From Cordia subcordata (Eukaryota; Streptophyta; Magnoliopsida; Boraginales; Cordiaceae), in the NCBI GenBank assembly GCA_028554755.1, contig JAPTOF010000005.1, positions 21,426,001 through 21,490,000 of the forward strand: DNA of 64,000 nt. Direction: 5' to 3'. How positions within the stretch are numbered: position 1 is the first letter of the stretch; every line of letters starts with the position of its first letter. The notes under the pieces were generated by a model. The model was given only the letters and a program-made list of their open reading frames with translations. It was not told the DNA's origin and did no database searches. Made by a program: the position numbers and the translations under genes. Shown here in pieces: positions 12,106 to 22,829 of this stretch.

Positions 12106-12327
12106 ATGGCAGACTGAGGTCCAGTTCTTGTGGCAGTGGTACTGTTCGTTCTGCTATCGCCTGGATTGGTGTTCCAGTTTCCTGGGAATCACAGAATTGT
12201 AGAGTTTGGGAATATGCAGACAAGTGGGGTTGCCATCATAGCTCATGCTCTGCTCTTTTTCGCTCTTGTTTGCGTCTTCTTCTTAGGCCTCCATGTCCAT
12301 TTATACATTGGCACTGAACAAAATTAA
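12106..12327 (+). pseudogene. DUF3339 copy 2 with a nonsense codon at Trp4
   Basis: Closely related to copy 1 at the DNA level, but the fourth codon is TGA where copy 1 has TGG (ATG GCA GAC TGA GGT CCA against ATG TCA AAC TGG GGT CCA). After the stop the frame runs on without a break: GPVLVAVVLFVLLSPGLVFQ, then the loop NHRIVEFGN, the second helix and HVHLYIGTEQN. This is a four-residue extension, because the original stop has been lost. No in-frame ATG exists between the stop and codon 36, so a normal protein cannot be made without readthrough or non-ATG initiation. The otherwise intact body implies recent inactivation. A sequencing error or a strain polymorphism is the main alternative. Confidence 0.85.
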
Positions 12328-12339
12328 AATATTCTTTTG

Positions 12340-13243
12340 TCACGCCCCGAGCTTAGGCCCGCGATCAAAATCGATGTTGTAGACATAACTAATAACTACT
12401 TGAGCTTCTAATCAACTGGCCCAAAATGGTTAACCCAAATTATTAGTTATACCCACACCACTCACTTATAAACAAGTCACAAGTCACCCCACAAACCGAT
12501 ATAAGATATCACATTTACCCCATGTTAAGGACCTGACGTCCTCGTCAGAAGCACACAATCACACGTGATTGGGCAATATAAGATTCTAGAGGTGCCTCCT
12601 ACAAGCTCAAGAGGTGGTTTCTACTGCATACTAGGTGTAATACGATACAAGATTTTAAAGGTGGCTCCTACGAGCTTAAAAGGTGGCTCCTACGAGCTTA
12701 AGAGGTGACTCCCACCGCACACTTGGTGTAGCATTTTGCCCTGCAACATACTGGTAACTGGTTCTGAATACCATTCTGTCATGCCCGAGAGCCTAGGCTA
12801 GCGAGCGAGAACATGCCCCCGAGCCTAGGCTTGCGAGTGAGAACGGTACCTGCCTGACGTCCTCATCAGAAGCACACAATCACACATGACCAAGTGATAT
12901 AAGATTCTAGAGGTGGCTCCTACGAGCTCAAGAGATGGATCTCACTGCATACTTGGTGCAACCTGCTGGTAACTGGCTCTAAATACCATTCTATCATGCC
13001 CCCGAGCCCAAGCCGCGAGCGAGAACAATACCCGCTGGTAACTGACTCTGAATACCATTCTATCATGGCCCGAGTCCAAGCCCGCGAGTGAGAACAGTGT
13101 TGTAGGCATAATTAATAACTACGTAGGCCTCAAGTCAACTAGCCCAAAACAGTTAACTCAAGTTATTAGTTATACTCACAATACCCACTTATAAACAAGT
13201 TACAAGTCACCTCACAAATTGACGTGTGATATCACATCTTTAA
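12340..13243. repeat. Nested repeat cluster between DUF3339 copies 2 and 3
   Basis: Two diverged direct repeats of about 145 bp (12373-12517 and 13097-13243; shared taataactac, tattagttata and cttataaacaagt) bracket a patchwork of shorter units. One unit, with cctgacgtcctc and agaagcacacaatcacac, occurs at 12532 and 12854. Another, with ctcctacgagct, occurs at 12666, 12687 and 12918. A third, with taccattct and gcgag, occurs at about 12769, 12983 and 13050. The start tgtcacgcccc at 12339 resembles the TG-CA-type ends and GC-rich starts of plant transposon families. No coding is seen. It is probably a rearranged non-autonomous element. Confidence 0.65.
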
Positions 13244-13427
13244 TCATATAGAGACTGGTCTATTATCAATATAATGTTTGATTTTCAAGACATTTTCATA
13301 TAGTCTTGGTCAGTGATTAATTAAAACTTGTGTTTTAGCATTGAACAATGTTTTTTTTGTTGTTTAATTTGGATTTTTTTTTCCTTTCACATATTTCACT
13401 TTTCACGATTGGCATATAGTAGTATAT

Positions 13428-13590
13428 CACTACTACAAATTGGTGGATTTGAGATAGAAATTTTACCTCTTAAATTGAGAGGAATTTGAGACAGAAATAT
13501 AGACAAAATTTTCTAATAATTTAATACATATTTGAGATGGGATTTGAGACAAAAGAGAGGGAATTTTTGTCCAAAAAATGGTTGCTTTGG
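13428..13590 (+). mobile_element. Possible CACTA-type element end
   Basis: cactactacaaat at 13428-13440 is the hallmark terminal motif of plant CACTA (En/Spm) transposons. It is followed by subterminal direct motifs of the kind expected there (gatttgagatagaaa, atttgagacagaaa, gatttgagacaaaa). No matching opposite end was found downstream, so this is a solo terminus or a deletion remnant; the right limit is approximate. Confidence 0.5.
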
Positions 13591-14395
13591 GGCATGTTAG
13601 AAGATACTAACTTCATACCGGACGAACTAAACTAAATCAACTAAATTAAGCCTTGTCTTATTGACGCCATTACAAAGTTTATATATATAATGTATCTGGA
13701 GTGTTTATATTGATCATAGACTACCTCGCATGGTCCTCCTTTATTTGTATTTGTAATGGACAATATAAATATAAAACTCTTTGATGCAAATGTATATATT
13801 ATATATACGTATTCTTTTTTCTTTTTTTTTTTAAAGGCGTATTTTTAAGTGAAAAAAACTACGTTAACATGGAACTTCAATAACTAATCACTTTCGGCAA
13901 TGGTGTCAGTTCCCCAAACGAAGCAAGAGATTAATGCAAATCGTATCCAAGACAGCTTAATCTCAAAGCAATCGAGACCTAAAAAAATATTATTCCTCAG
14001 CACTATCATAAATATATATAAATAAATTATGGGCAAAAAGAACATAATAATTGTTTTTTAAGAACATAATAATTAAATAAATTGGTATTAGTCTATCGTC
14101 ATCTTCAAGATTATATTGACAAGTCCAGTCACATGACACTGCCGCACGTAAAACTTGCTTTGGCATCTTTCCATAACCATTCATTTGCCCAATATCTAAT
14201 TAGTGTACGCAATAATGCATCGTAATCTCACGCTTTGTATTCATTTCTTCACTTGGACAACTTCTGCATAGTCATGCAATAGTTATAGCCGTATTGGAGC
14301 TAGGTGCTATATATATATATACACACACTTATAAGAATAGAAGTTATTTTTCGATATCAAGTGTTATTTCAGTAAGTGAGATCAAGAAAATCGCG

Positions 14396-14602
14396 ATGGA
14401 TTGGGGGCCGGTGGTGATAGCAACAGTGCTGTTCGTGGTATTGAGCCCAGGGTTGTTGTTTCAGTTGCCAGGGAGGAATAGGGTGGTGGAATTTGGGAAC
14501 ATGCAAACAAGTGGGGTATCTATATTGGTGCACACCATCATCTGTTTTGGTCTCATCACCATTTTCCTCGTAGCCATCGGGGTTCATATCTATACTGGCT
14601 GA
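14396..14602 (+). CDS. DUF3339 small membrane protein, copy 3
   Basis: 68 residues, single exon, start MDWGPVVIATVLFVV and end IGVHIYTG. Two hydrophobic helices surround the loop PGRNRVVEFGN with TSG after it, as in the family. It is more diverged from copies 1 and 2 than they are from each other, so it probably reflects the older duplication. The start is the only ATG placed to give WGPV. A TATA-like ctatatatata run at about 14307-14320 lies some 80 bp upstream. The role of the family is not established. Confidence 0.92.
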   Translation: MDWGPVVIATVLFVVLSPGLLFQLPGRNRVVEFGNMQTSGVSILVHTIICFGLITIFLVAIGVHIYTG

Positions 14603-17600
14603 TCAATAATCTTTTGTAATCTTCTGTATTTCACTTTTTTTTTCGATTGATTTTGCTTTTCGTTCACTTAGGTCTCTCATTTGAAGGGGTGCTATGCTAT
14701 TTTCATGTTAATTTGTTGGTAACAAGTTTTGTTACTATATGATGTGTTTACTCTTCCGAGAATTATTGAATTATTTTACTATTATGTCTGCTACTAAACT
14801 TTGGGAAGTTGTTAACAACATTGTCTCGTATTATTAAAGTTTGAGAAATGATATCAAGCGCCTCGACCTCTATGGTGACAAGGAACTGGCCGCAAGCTGC
14901 TTGGGAGATGTGCCAGAACCAATGCATCATATATTATATAAAGTTACCAAAAAAAAGGAAAGATACTAGTGATGGAAAATTTTCAAAATATTTCGTCATA
15001 ATTGTAATTTTTAGTTCATGAGCATTGTATCTTTTTCGTTTTTAAAACATTTCATTGTAATCACATGATTATTTCACAACCATTCCATTTATTTCATAAT
15101 GTTATACCTTAGTGATTGATCAGACAAGATGGTTAAGGTACTGCATGTGCGTTTCTATATTTCATTCAAGCATAATAAACTCGCAACCTAACTAAGCTAG
15201 AGTTTCATTTTTTTTGAGGAACCCAAGCCAGATTGTTATTACAAAAAAAAAATACTTTTTTTTAAGAAAAATTCCTTAAAACAGCCAATCCAAATAGGCC
15301 CAAACACTGCTCTAGAAAGCTTTTGACCCCTAAAGCAAACCAGACCTTTCATCCCCAAGATCTAAAACATATGGATCTATCTATGGATATAATGTTATGA
15401 GGAGATTCAAATTCTTATCACGACAACGGATTGGACCAAGAATGCTACAACTGGATAATGAATTGGAGTAGGATTAATTGCTCCACAATTTACAAGCTTT
15501 TCCCCCTTCTAACCATTTAAAAGACACATAACAGGAAAATAAAATAGACCAAGTAAATGTTGCTTTGTTGTTTGTGTGCTTAACTAGATCCTGCTTCACA
15601 TACAGATATAAATGATAATTCGAAACTCCACATTCTTAGTAAAGGATGGCCATTTTGAAGGCAAATAAGACGAGTTCTAGTGCTCCTACATTGCGAAAAC
15701 ACAAAGAAGAATTTGAATACAGCAATTACTTTCCTATTTGAAGGTCCTATTTTCTTCTACTAACTTGATAGAGATGTATATCAACCTGATTCAAGTAGAA
15801 TCTTTTGAAGCTGAGAGATTTCAAAGTTCTGCATCAGCGATCGACCGAGACTTAAAACTACATTGGCCAACTACGCAGGAATCAGCACCTATTCTAAAAA
15901 GAACATCCGCCCTGCTTCCCCCGATGCGCCACTGTTTGATAATCTACATTAATTGCTTGATAAGAGTTTCCAAGCTGAAAAAAGACATAAGAGAACTCAC
16001 ATCAACAATAGTACATTTTTGCAATATCCAGTCCATATTATATGTCTAACCATTTGAAATGAAAGACTGGGAATGTATAACTCGAAAAATCAGAATAAGA
16101 AAAGAAAGCCAAATAATATCAGGGTATGTTCTGGTAACATCTTGACTTGATAACTCCCAACTTCAGAAAACGGACACTTAAACCGGCCCTAGTACCCCAA
16201 GTCCAAGAAGTAGACTAGCTTAACTTCATTGAACTCGACCTGTTTTGCCTTAGTGACTATCTTTGGGTCTCCAACTAACATTGCATTAATTTGGGGAGTG
16301 CAAATATAGAATTACCAACTCAAAGTGACTCGAATTTTAAGTGTCGAGCAAAACTCGCCTATCAACATTTATCATATGGTTCTGCCCGCAAGATGCATTG
16401 CAAAGAAGAACTCTCAACCATGAGACCTCAAGAACCCTTCCAATACCTTCCCTCTGATTCTAAGTGACACATGTTCAACATTTGAGTTTCTACATGTGGT
16501 ATGATGCAGTCATTGCATTCCCAGATTTTTCATATCCTCTCGAATGCTTGTATGGATTAACTAAAGTGACTCTTCTCTTTTTCCAAAACCTCAACCTTGA
16601 CCTTCAACTATTGACCAAACTGAAATTTTCAGAAACTATTCGTAAATACTCGGTAAAACCTCTGTACTGCCTTCAGACTTAGTTTCTCAACTCTAAATTC
16701 AGCAATCAGAACATGACTGCAAACCTCAAAAGAATCAAATACTAGCAGCAACTTATTTATTCTCAAACGTGGCCTGTGCAGCAATTAGCGATGGTGTCCA
16801 AAATTTGTTCAGTCTAGATAGGCTCAGTAGAGAACAGCACGTCAGTCTCGAAGTTCCAAACAAACTATTATGTTAAAGATCTAAATTACCACGAGTTACG
16901 ACAGAACTACTATGACAGAGTTTAAGTGCAAAAAGATGCTCCACTTATGAGGTTTTAAATGTCAATTTTGTTCTTAGATCTCCATGAAAACCAGAACAGA
17001 GTCCATCACCTCTGAGGGAGATATTCAATCATGTTTGGAGGTACGAGTCACTAATCTATGTTACAAAGCAGTTACTGGAGAAGTAGATTAACAGAAAAGA
17101 GGAGTTTTAAGCTTCAACACGTGGTGACAGTTCTGCTTTTAGCATAGAATGTATCTTATATGGTTTCCATCAGATTTGGCATTGAAACAGCAACATGAAG
17201 ATAAGACAACATATATATCAATTAACTAGTAATACCAGTGATTTCTCAAAGGAGAATTCATGTCTGCGTGCAAACTTCTATTTTGTGTTTCAAGAACTAA
17301 AAAGGTAATATGGCAAAGATATCGAAAAAGGCGAAAAGCTCCTCCAAATTCGTTGCTCAATCTTGCATCGGATATCACGTTAGGAAAACTTAAAAGGAAA
17401 CAAAAAGTCTCCTCTAAGCTTGTCCAAAACAAACAGGAAAGTCTGAACTAGTACAGGCACAAGTTTCCACTAATCTGGTATGAGTATCAATCAAATGTTA
17501 CCAGATGCTACAGAAGTTTCCGCAAAGGGAAAGCCGTAATCTTGTAAACAACAATCCAAACAAAGAGCAGGCAGCTTCGTTTTTCATGTCTTTCAAGTGA

Positions 17601-18062
17601 CAGAAAAATTAGACAAACTTTCCCTTAAACTCTAAACCACCAAAAGCAAATCGAAGCATCACAACCAAGTCGTTCATAACAGCAAAAAATCACATAGCAC
17701 GAGACCCAAATGAACTAATTCTGGAGTATTTTAATTTAATTGAGGTGTTTTTCCAATTCTTTTTGCTAAGGGACAGTAAAATATTCTATACAAACAACCT
17801 GAATACAAGACGATCAAAGTTCTTGTGAACAGCAAGCTCAGCTCTAAATTAAAGCCTACAAGTCTACAGTTTATAATCGTACAAGCGACTCAATCTACAA
17901 TATGATCAGATAACAATTTTGGATAACAAGATTGGCATTAAAGATTGCATGATTAGACGAAGGTAAAGGGCCAGTTTGGATTGGCCTTTCAACTTTGTTA
18001 TTAGAAAAGTAGATTCTTTTTTTGTAATAATTATTTTGCTCGGCTTCATAAGTAAGAATTCC
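14603..18062. other. Gene-poor stretch with element remnants
   Basis: No coding region is supported; open frames at 15738-16049, 16464-16682 and 17226-17451 look random. Two element ends resemble each other in opposite orientation. One is at 15245-15306 (reading cagccaatccaaataggccc on the plus strand) and the other starts at 17969 (gggccagtttggattggcc). Both belong to the widespread plant type that begins GGGCC..TTTGGATTGGC. Part of the stretch could be 3' UTR or intron of the gene at 18063-18479. Confidence 0.45.
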
Positions 18063-18479
18063 TTAAGCTAAGAAAAGCGCTTTTAGAAAAAGGTACGAGT
18101 CCAGAATATAAGGAGGAAAATGATGGTTACAGGGAGGATCCTTAGGAGACGAAGGCGAGGCAGGGGTGGAGAAATGACAAAGAAGAGCACGACCAAGCAT
18201 GGACAAGCTCGAAACGATCCCAACAACGTATAAAACCATGACCAAACCGATCACCCATGGCATCAGCAAGAACCCAATGAAGAAAGTCACCGACCCACAA
18301 AACATCATAGCCAGAGATATCCCCAGCAGCAACGACGCAAATCCCGCCGGCGTCATCTCCGGCGTCCTCCCCCTCCTCCCCGCCCGCGACGGAGGTGAAC
18401 GGATAATGTCCAGTATCAACGCTGACAGCTCGTAGAGCACCCTCCATTGCTGCTCTTCTTCTGCTTGATGCCTCATCAT
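18063..18479 (-). CDS. Small plant membrane protein of unknown function
   Basis: 138 residues from ATG at 18479 (MMRHQAEEEQQWRVLYEL). An N-terminal soluble part (VLYELSALILDIIRSPPSR) is followed by TPAGFASLLLGISLAMM and MPWVIGLVMVLYVVGIV, two membrane segments at about residues 50-70 and 73-95. The pattern (YELSAL..LRSPPS, then P.GFASL.LGIS, then MPWV.GLVM) is one I know from short uncharacterised plant proteins of about 100-120 residues. The C-terminal tail after SPSSPKD is atypical and may be intron read-through: a GTAACC donor-like site follows at 18125-18130. A TATA box sits about 145 bp upstream. GC content is higher than the flanks. Confidence 0.75.
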   Translation of the reverse strand: MMRHQAEEEQQWRVLYELSALILDIIRSPPSRAGRRGRTPEMTPAGFASLLLGISLAMMFCGSVTFFIGFLLMPWVIGLVMVLYVVGIVSSLSMLGRALLCHFSTPASPSSPKDPPCNHHFPPYILDSYLFLKALFLA

Positions 18480-18622
18480 CCTCACAAAATTTAAATTAAA
18501 TTAAAAATTGAACTTCGGTTTTGCCAAACGGGGCCCTAAAGTTTCGCGAAAACTAAATCTGTTCGCTGATTTCGAGGTGAAAGGATAAAATATAAACGAA
18601 GACTGTGGCGGGTTTGCGTGTG

Positions 18623-18630
18623 TATTTATA
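18623..18630 (-). promoter_or_regulatory. Putative TATA box of the small membrane-protein gene
   Basis: On the minus strand this reads tataaata, a strong TATA consensus, 144 bp before the ATG at 18479. Confidence 0.5.
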
Positions 18631-18949
18631 CGGGTGTGTATGTATAATTTTTTTTCTGGTCAAACTTTGTGATGATGACACTAATGTTGTTTTTTTTTAA
18701 AAAAAAATTAATAATAATAATAAAGGCAGTTGCTTTATCTTGTAAGGGATAACAATAGTGAATAGGCATGTTTTTTTTTTTTTTTTTTTGTGAAAAATGG
18801 AGGTGTAAGGCCAACACCAAGACTAGAGAGCGCGCGTGATAAACAAGCATTACTAGGGTCGCCAAGGTTTTGATATGAATCTAATATTATTAATTTATAT
18901 AAATTACTTATTGTATAAATTATTTTGAAATAGTTTAATTTAATTTATA

Positions 18950-20713
18950 GGGAAAAGTTATTTTCCCCATGAGATTATAACATTATGCCAAACTCCCCCA
19001 TAAGCTTGACTAACACCGTTATAGAAAATGAGTTAAATGTCTCATTAAAAAAAAAAAAATCAAAATACCATATTTTTTAAACTAATGAATAAAATGCTAC
19101 AAAACTCAACTTAGTAATCTTCGAGTTTTAAAAACTTGAAAATCTCTTTTGATTTTTTGTATCTTCGAGTTTTCAAACCTCGAACATCTACTTTTCAAAA
19201 GAAAAAAGAATTTTAATTTTCGAGTTTTTAAAACTCAAAAATGCATTAGTTTAAAAAAACATGGCATTTTGGTTATTTTTTTTTAAGAGTGGGGCATTTA
19301 ACTAAATAATTTTAAAGGTCAACTGGTTAACCTTTTACAATTACTTTTTTGCCCTTTTTACTATCTTCATTTCACTTTTCCCATAAATGTTAAAAAGTAA
19401 CCCATTTACCCCCATGTTTTTAAATTTATTAATTTAACATGACCTATATTTCATATTTTAATTTAACTTTCACTCTACACATTGTGTAAGTAAATTATAA
19501 AAATAATTTTTACTTTATTTTTGATGGTATGCAACCTCTACAAAGGATAGTTATTGATTTACTATTCATTGAGGAGAAAGAAAAAATAACAATAAAAGAG
19601 CAAACATCAAGAATAAGATAGCACTTGTAAGTTGTCGCCAACTTTTCAATATTAATAGTAAAAATTTTACTGGCACAAAGAAGGAAAATCAACCTTATAT
19701 ACAATCAACCATTTTTTTTCTTTTTTTGGTTGAATCTAGCTTTTCATAGAGATTTTCGCTGAAGTTACAAATTCGCCAGTTTTGGTACAAGATGCGGGTA
19801 GATTTAAAAAAATAAAATTTTAATTTTTCTAAAAAATAAAAGAATTTTATTATTTTTGAAATGAAAAAGCTATTTTTAAAAATAGAATATTAAGTTTTCT
19901 TTGGAGATTCTATACGATTCAATTTGATATATGCTTCTTGTCCCCCCCCCCCCCCCCAAACACCAACTAAGAAATAAAAGGCGTGGGTAGATTAAAAATT
20001 TAATATCTTAAAATTTTTTTTGTCAAGTTGATGCAATAATGACAAATTACCAATTGAAACTAATATTAAACTTGGACTTTGATTAAAATTTTGATTCCTA
20101 AGATATATGTCATTGTTCGTATCCTAGATCTTCAGTATCTTTTAGTCTTCTGAGACATGGTAACAGTAAACTAACGTTAATGGTGTGGTGCAAAGGGCAC
20201 CTGAAGTGAAAAATGGGCACTGCCCATGAACCACTCACGAACAGGGAAAAAAAAAAAAAAAGAGTAACAAAACCTGAGACAAGATAAAGCCAAAGCCATA
20301 GTTTACGGGACTAGATTAAGAACAGATTTCACTAACCAAACCTACGATGATGTTCTGTCATACTTTCAATTGCGTGGTTCAATAATAATATGTATACACA
20401 AATTTTTATTAACTTGCAAGTTATCAAGCTATACATCTATATACATACAAATACGTGTATGTGTGTGGGTATATATGTGTGTCTAATAGAAAGTTACAAC
20501 TTATTATCTAGATTTTTACTATTACTGTTTCTGTGTCCAACTATTTTTTTTTCTTTTAATTTTTTCATAATATATACGGAAAAACTAAAAACACCTTTGA
20601 CTTAAGGTTTTCCTAACGGTGTTAGTGTACAAGGGAAAATCTAACTAAAAATTAAAGTTCATGAGGGAGTTTGGGATAATGCAATAACCTCATAGGAGAA
20701 AATGCTTTTTCCC
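18950..20713. mobile_element. 1.8-kb element with long terminal inverted repeats
   Basis: The left end (gggaaaa, attttcccc, atgagattata, cattatgccaaactccc, then ctaacaccgtta) is matched in order by the reverse complement of the right end (gggaaaa, attttctcct, atgaggttat, cattatcccaaactccc, ctaacaccgtta). Arms are about 75-100 bp, similar but diverged. Inside is a second inverted pair at about 19031-19100 and 19230-19305 (gttaaatg, aaaccaaaat-type blocks around an actaatg core). It also holds a 16-base C run at 19942-19957. There is no transposase frame. Long, simple arms suggest a non-autonomous Mutator-like element; an exact target-site duplication was not seen. Confidence 0.65.
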
Positions 20714-21915
20714 ATTAAATATAAGATAATACAGAGTTGTTATATTAGCGGTCATGGGTTGATTATGATTTAATTAACTTTAACTAAACTTATTTATTAA
20801 TAGTAGTAGGAGAGTGATAAAGTTGTCAATAGAGTGTCGTTGAGAGTTGTGAATTGTCCTTGAACCTAATGTGTCTGTTTGTATTTGATCTGTTGTAATC
20901 AAAATAGCCGAGAGACTTAAGACATTGATGTAAAAGACATAATTTTTATATTTATTAAGGTTAATTGAGATATGTCTTGCTCTAAAGAAGAAAACTGAAT
21001 TTTATGGCTATTATCATTCGCAGGGATCATTATAGCTCATTGTCTGATATCCAAGCTATTGTATTTTAGTCTTTGTACACTCTTCGAATATTATTATTGA
21101 AGGAAGTTAAGAAAGTATGTGGATTATTTGGCATAGTGAATTAATTGATAATTAAAAGATTGGTCATATTAAGGTAGTATTTAAGAGTTGACTGTAATTT
21201 GTCTTTTGAAAACTTAATTGATTAGGACAAGATTTAGAGGCGGCACAAGCAGCTAACTTGCTAAATTGCAAGTACTTAGTCAGGAAGAATCAAGACCAGA
21301 TTATAAGAAAAAATATCGATCAAGTCAAAAAAAAATTATAGTTACATAGATCCATCCATATTTTATCTTTGTTCTTCAATTTATTCTATTTGAGAATAAG
21401 CTTATGGTAAGCAAAGCATATGAATGACGGTAAGTTTTTGATGAAGTGAAAGCTCTATTCTCTTTTCTAACCAACAAAAAAGAAAAAAAGAAAGTTTTTT
21501 TAGACAGAGAAAGGAAAAAAGAAAAAAGAAAAAAGGTGGATTGAGCAAATATTTATATTCGCTACGCTTGTGAGGCGCGTGAGCGTAGAGTTTCATATAA
21601 AATGACGTGGCGATGAAAGGGTAATCGCGGCTATAGATAATTGAGTTGGGGAGCTGGTGACTGGTGGCGCATATAAATGAGATTAAAATTTTTTTTTAAA
21701 TGTGGTAAATGTTTTTTTTTTTTTTTTTGCCCTTGCGGGTCAGCGTGAGTTGATGAGGGAGCGAGGAACCAAAGAGCCAAGTGTTGTTTTCATCCTGGAC
21801 TGTAAGAAAAAGGTTAGGAGTAATTACAATGGATGTTAAGAGATTAATCTTTAATACTTTCAATATATCTCCAAACTCATTTGTTTCAAAGAGCTATGTG
21901 ATTTATGAGATTTAC

Positions 21916-22066
21916 GTTGTGTTTGAAATAAGATTATTATAAAAGGCTTATGTTATTGACGAAAAGGGGGCAATGAATATTGTCTCTTTTTATTATATAA
22001 GATATCTTATCACATGTATTTTATAAAAACTCAAGATAAATTATATTATTTGGATCAACAATAATT
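21916..22066 (+). mobile_element. Half copy of a gttgtgtttgg MITE family
   Basis: Begins gttgtgtttgaaataag, then attattataa, tgttattgacg, attgtctctttttat, agatatcttatcaca and tattttataaaaactcaa. Read from its right end on the minus strand, the element at 62599-62876 shows the same blocks in the same order. The far end is missing or unrecognisable here. Confidence 0.7.
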
Positions 22067-22829
22067 GGTACACAAATTAATAATACATTCCAACCATTTT
22101 CAATTGCAAATGATTTTTTTTTACTAAAAAAATTCAGTTGAGGAAGCCCGATCACTAAATATCAGGTAAAGCCTAATGACTAACTGACAAACCTCAAATA
22201 TATAGCATATCTCCTATACTGCACATTAATTAAATTGATAACATTAAATTCATAATAGAATACTGAATTTGAATTTGGATCATGACCCGTATACTTTTCC
22301 TGCCAATTACAAATGCCTTGAACACGTTCAAATCTTTTCTTTGATCTTGAGCAACAAATTGTTGTACGGAAGACATAAGTTTTTTAATTTTCCACGGTTT
22401 TTACGGGCCTGTCAAGGATGGTAAATTGCATCCACGCGTTGAGCCTCTTGGACCACCTAGCACAACCACAACAAGCAATACTCGCCGTGAGTTAGTAAGT
22501 GGTGGAGACACTGACAATGAGGATCGAGTCAGTGGCGCGATCTTCATTGAAATATTACGTGTTCTTTGGATTTCCACGCTCGTTGGTCCTCTCCTTGGTC
22601 GGACTGCCACTCACGCACATCCCTCGATTAACCTCCCACCTGGTTAAGAGGCCTCTGACCAAGTGAGAAAGGAATTCTCCTCTAATTAACCCTTTTAGAA
22701 CAAGCAAAACTCTACAAATTTGGAAACACTCTACCTTTTTTTTTTCTTCCTCTCTAGAAATCGGAGACACAGTACTATCACGTTCTTTTGTTGACATTCT
22801 TTCTAGATTATCAATTAAAACATGTCCAT

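Noticed and set aside
18199..18435. Overlapping frames over the small membrane-protein gene on both strands
   Set aside because: Only the frame 18479-18063 shows membrane segments and family-like motifs; the others are GC-driven shadows.
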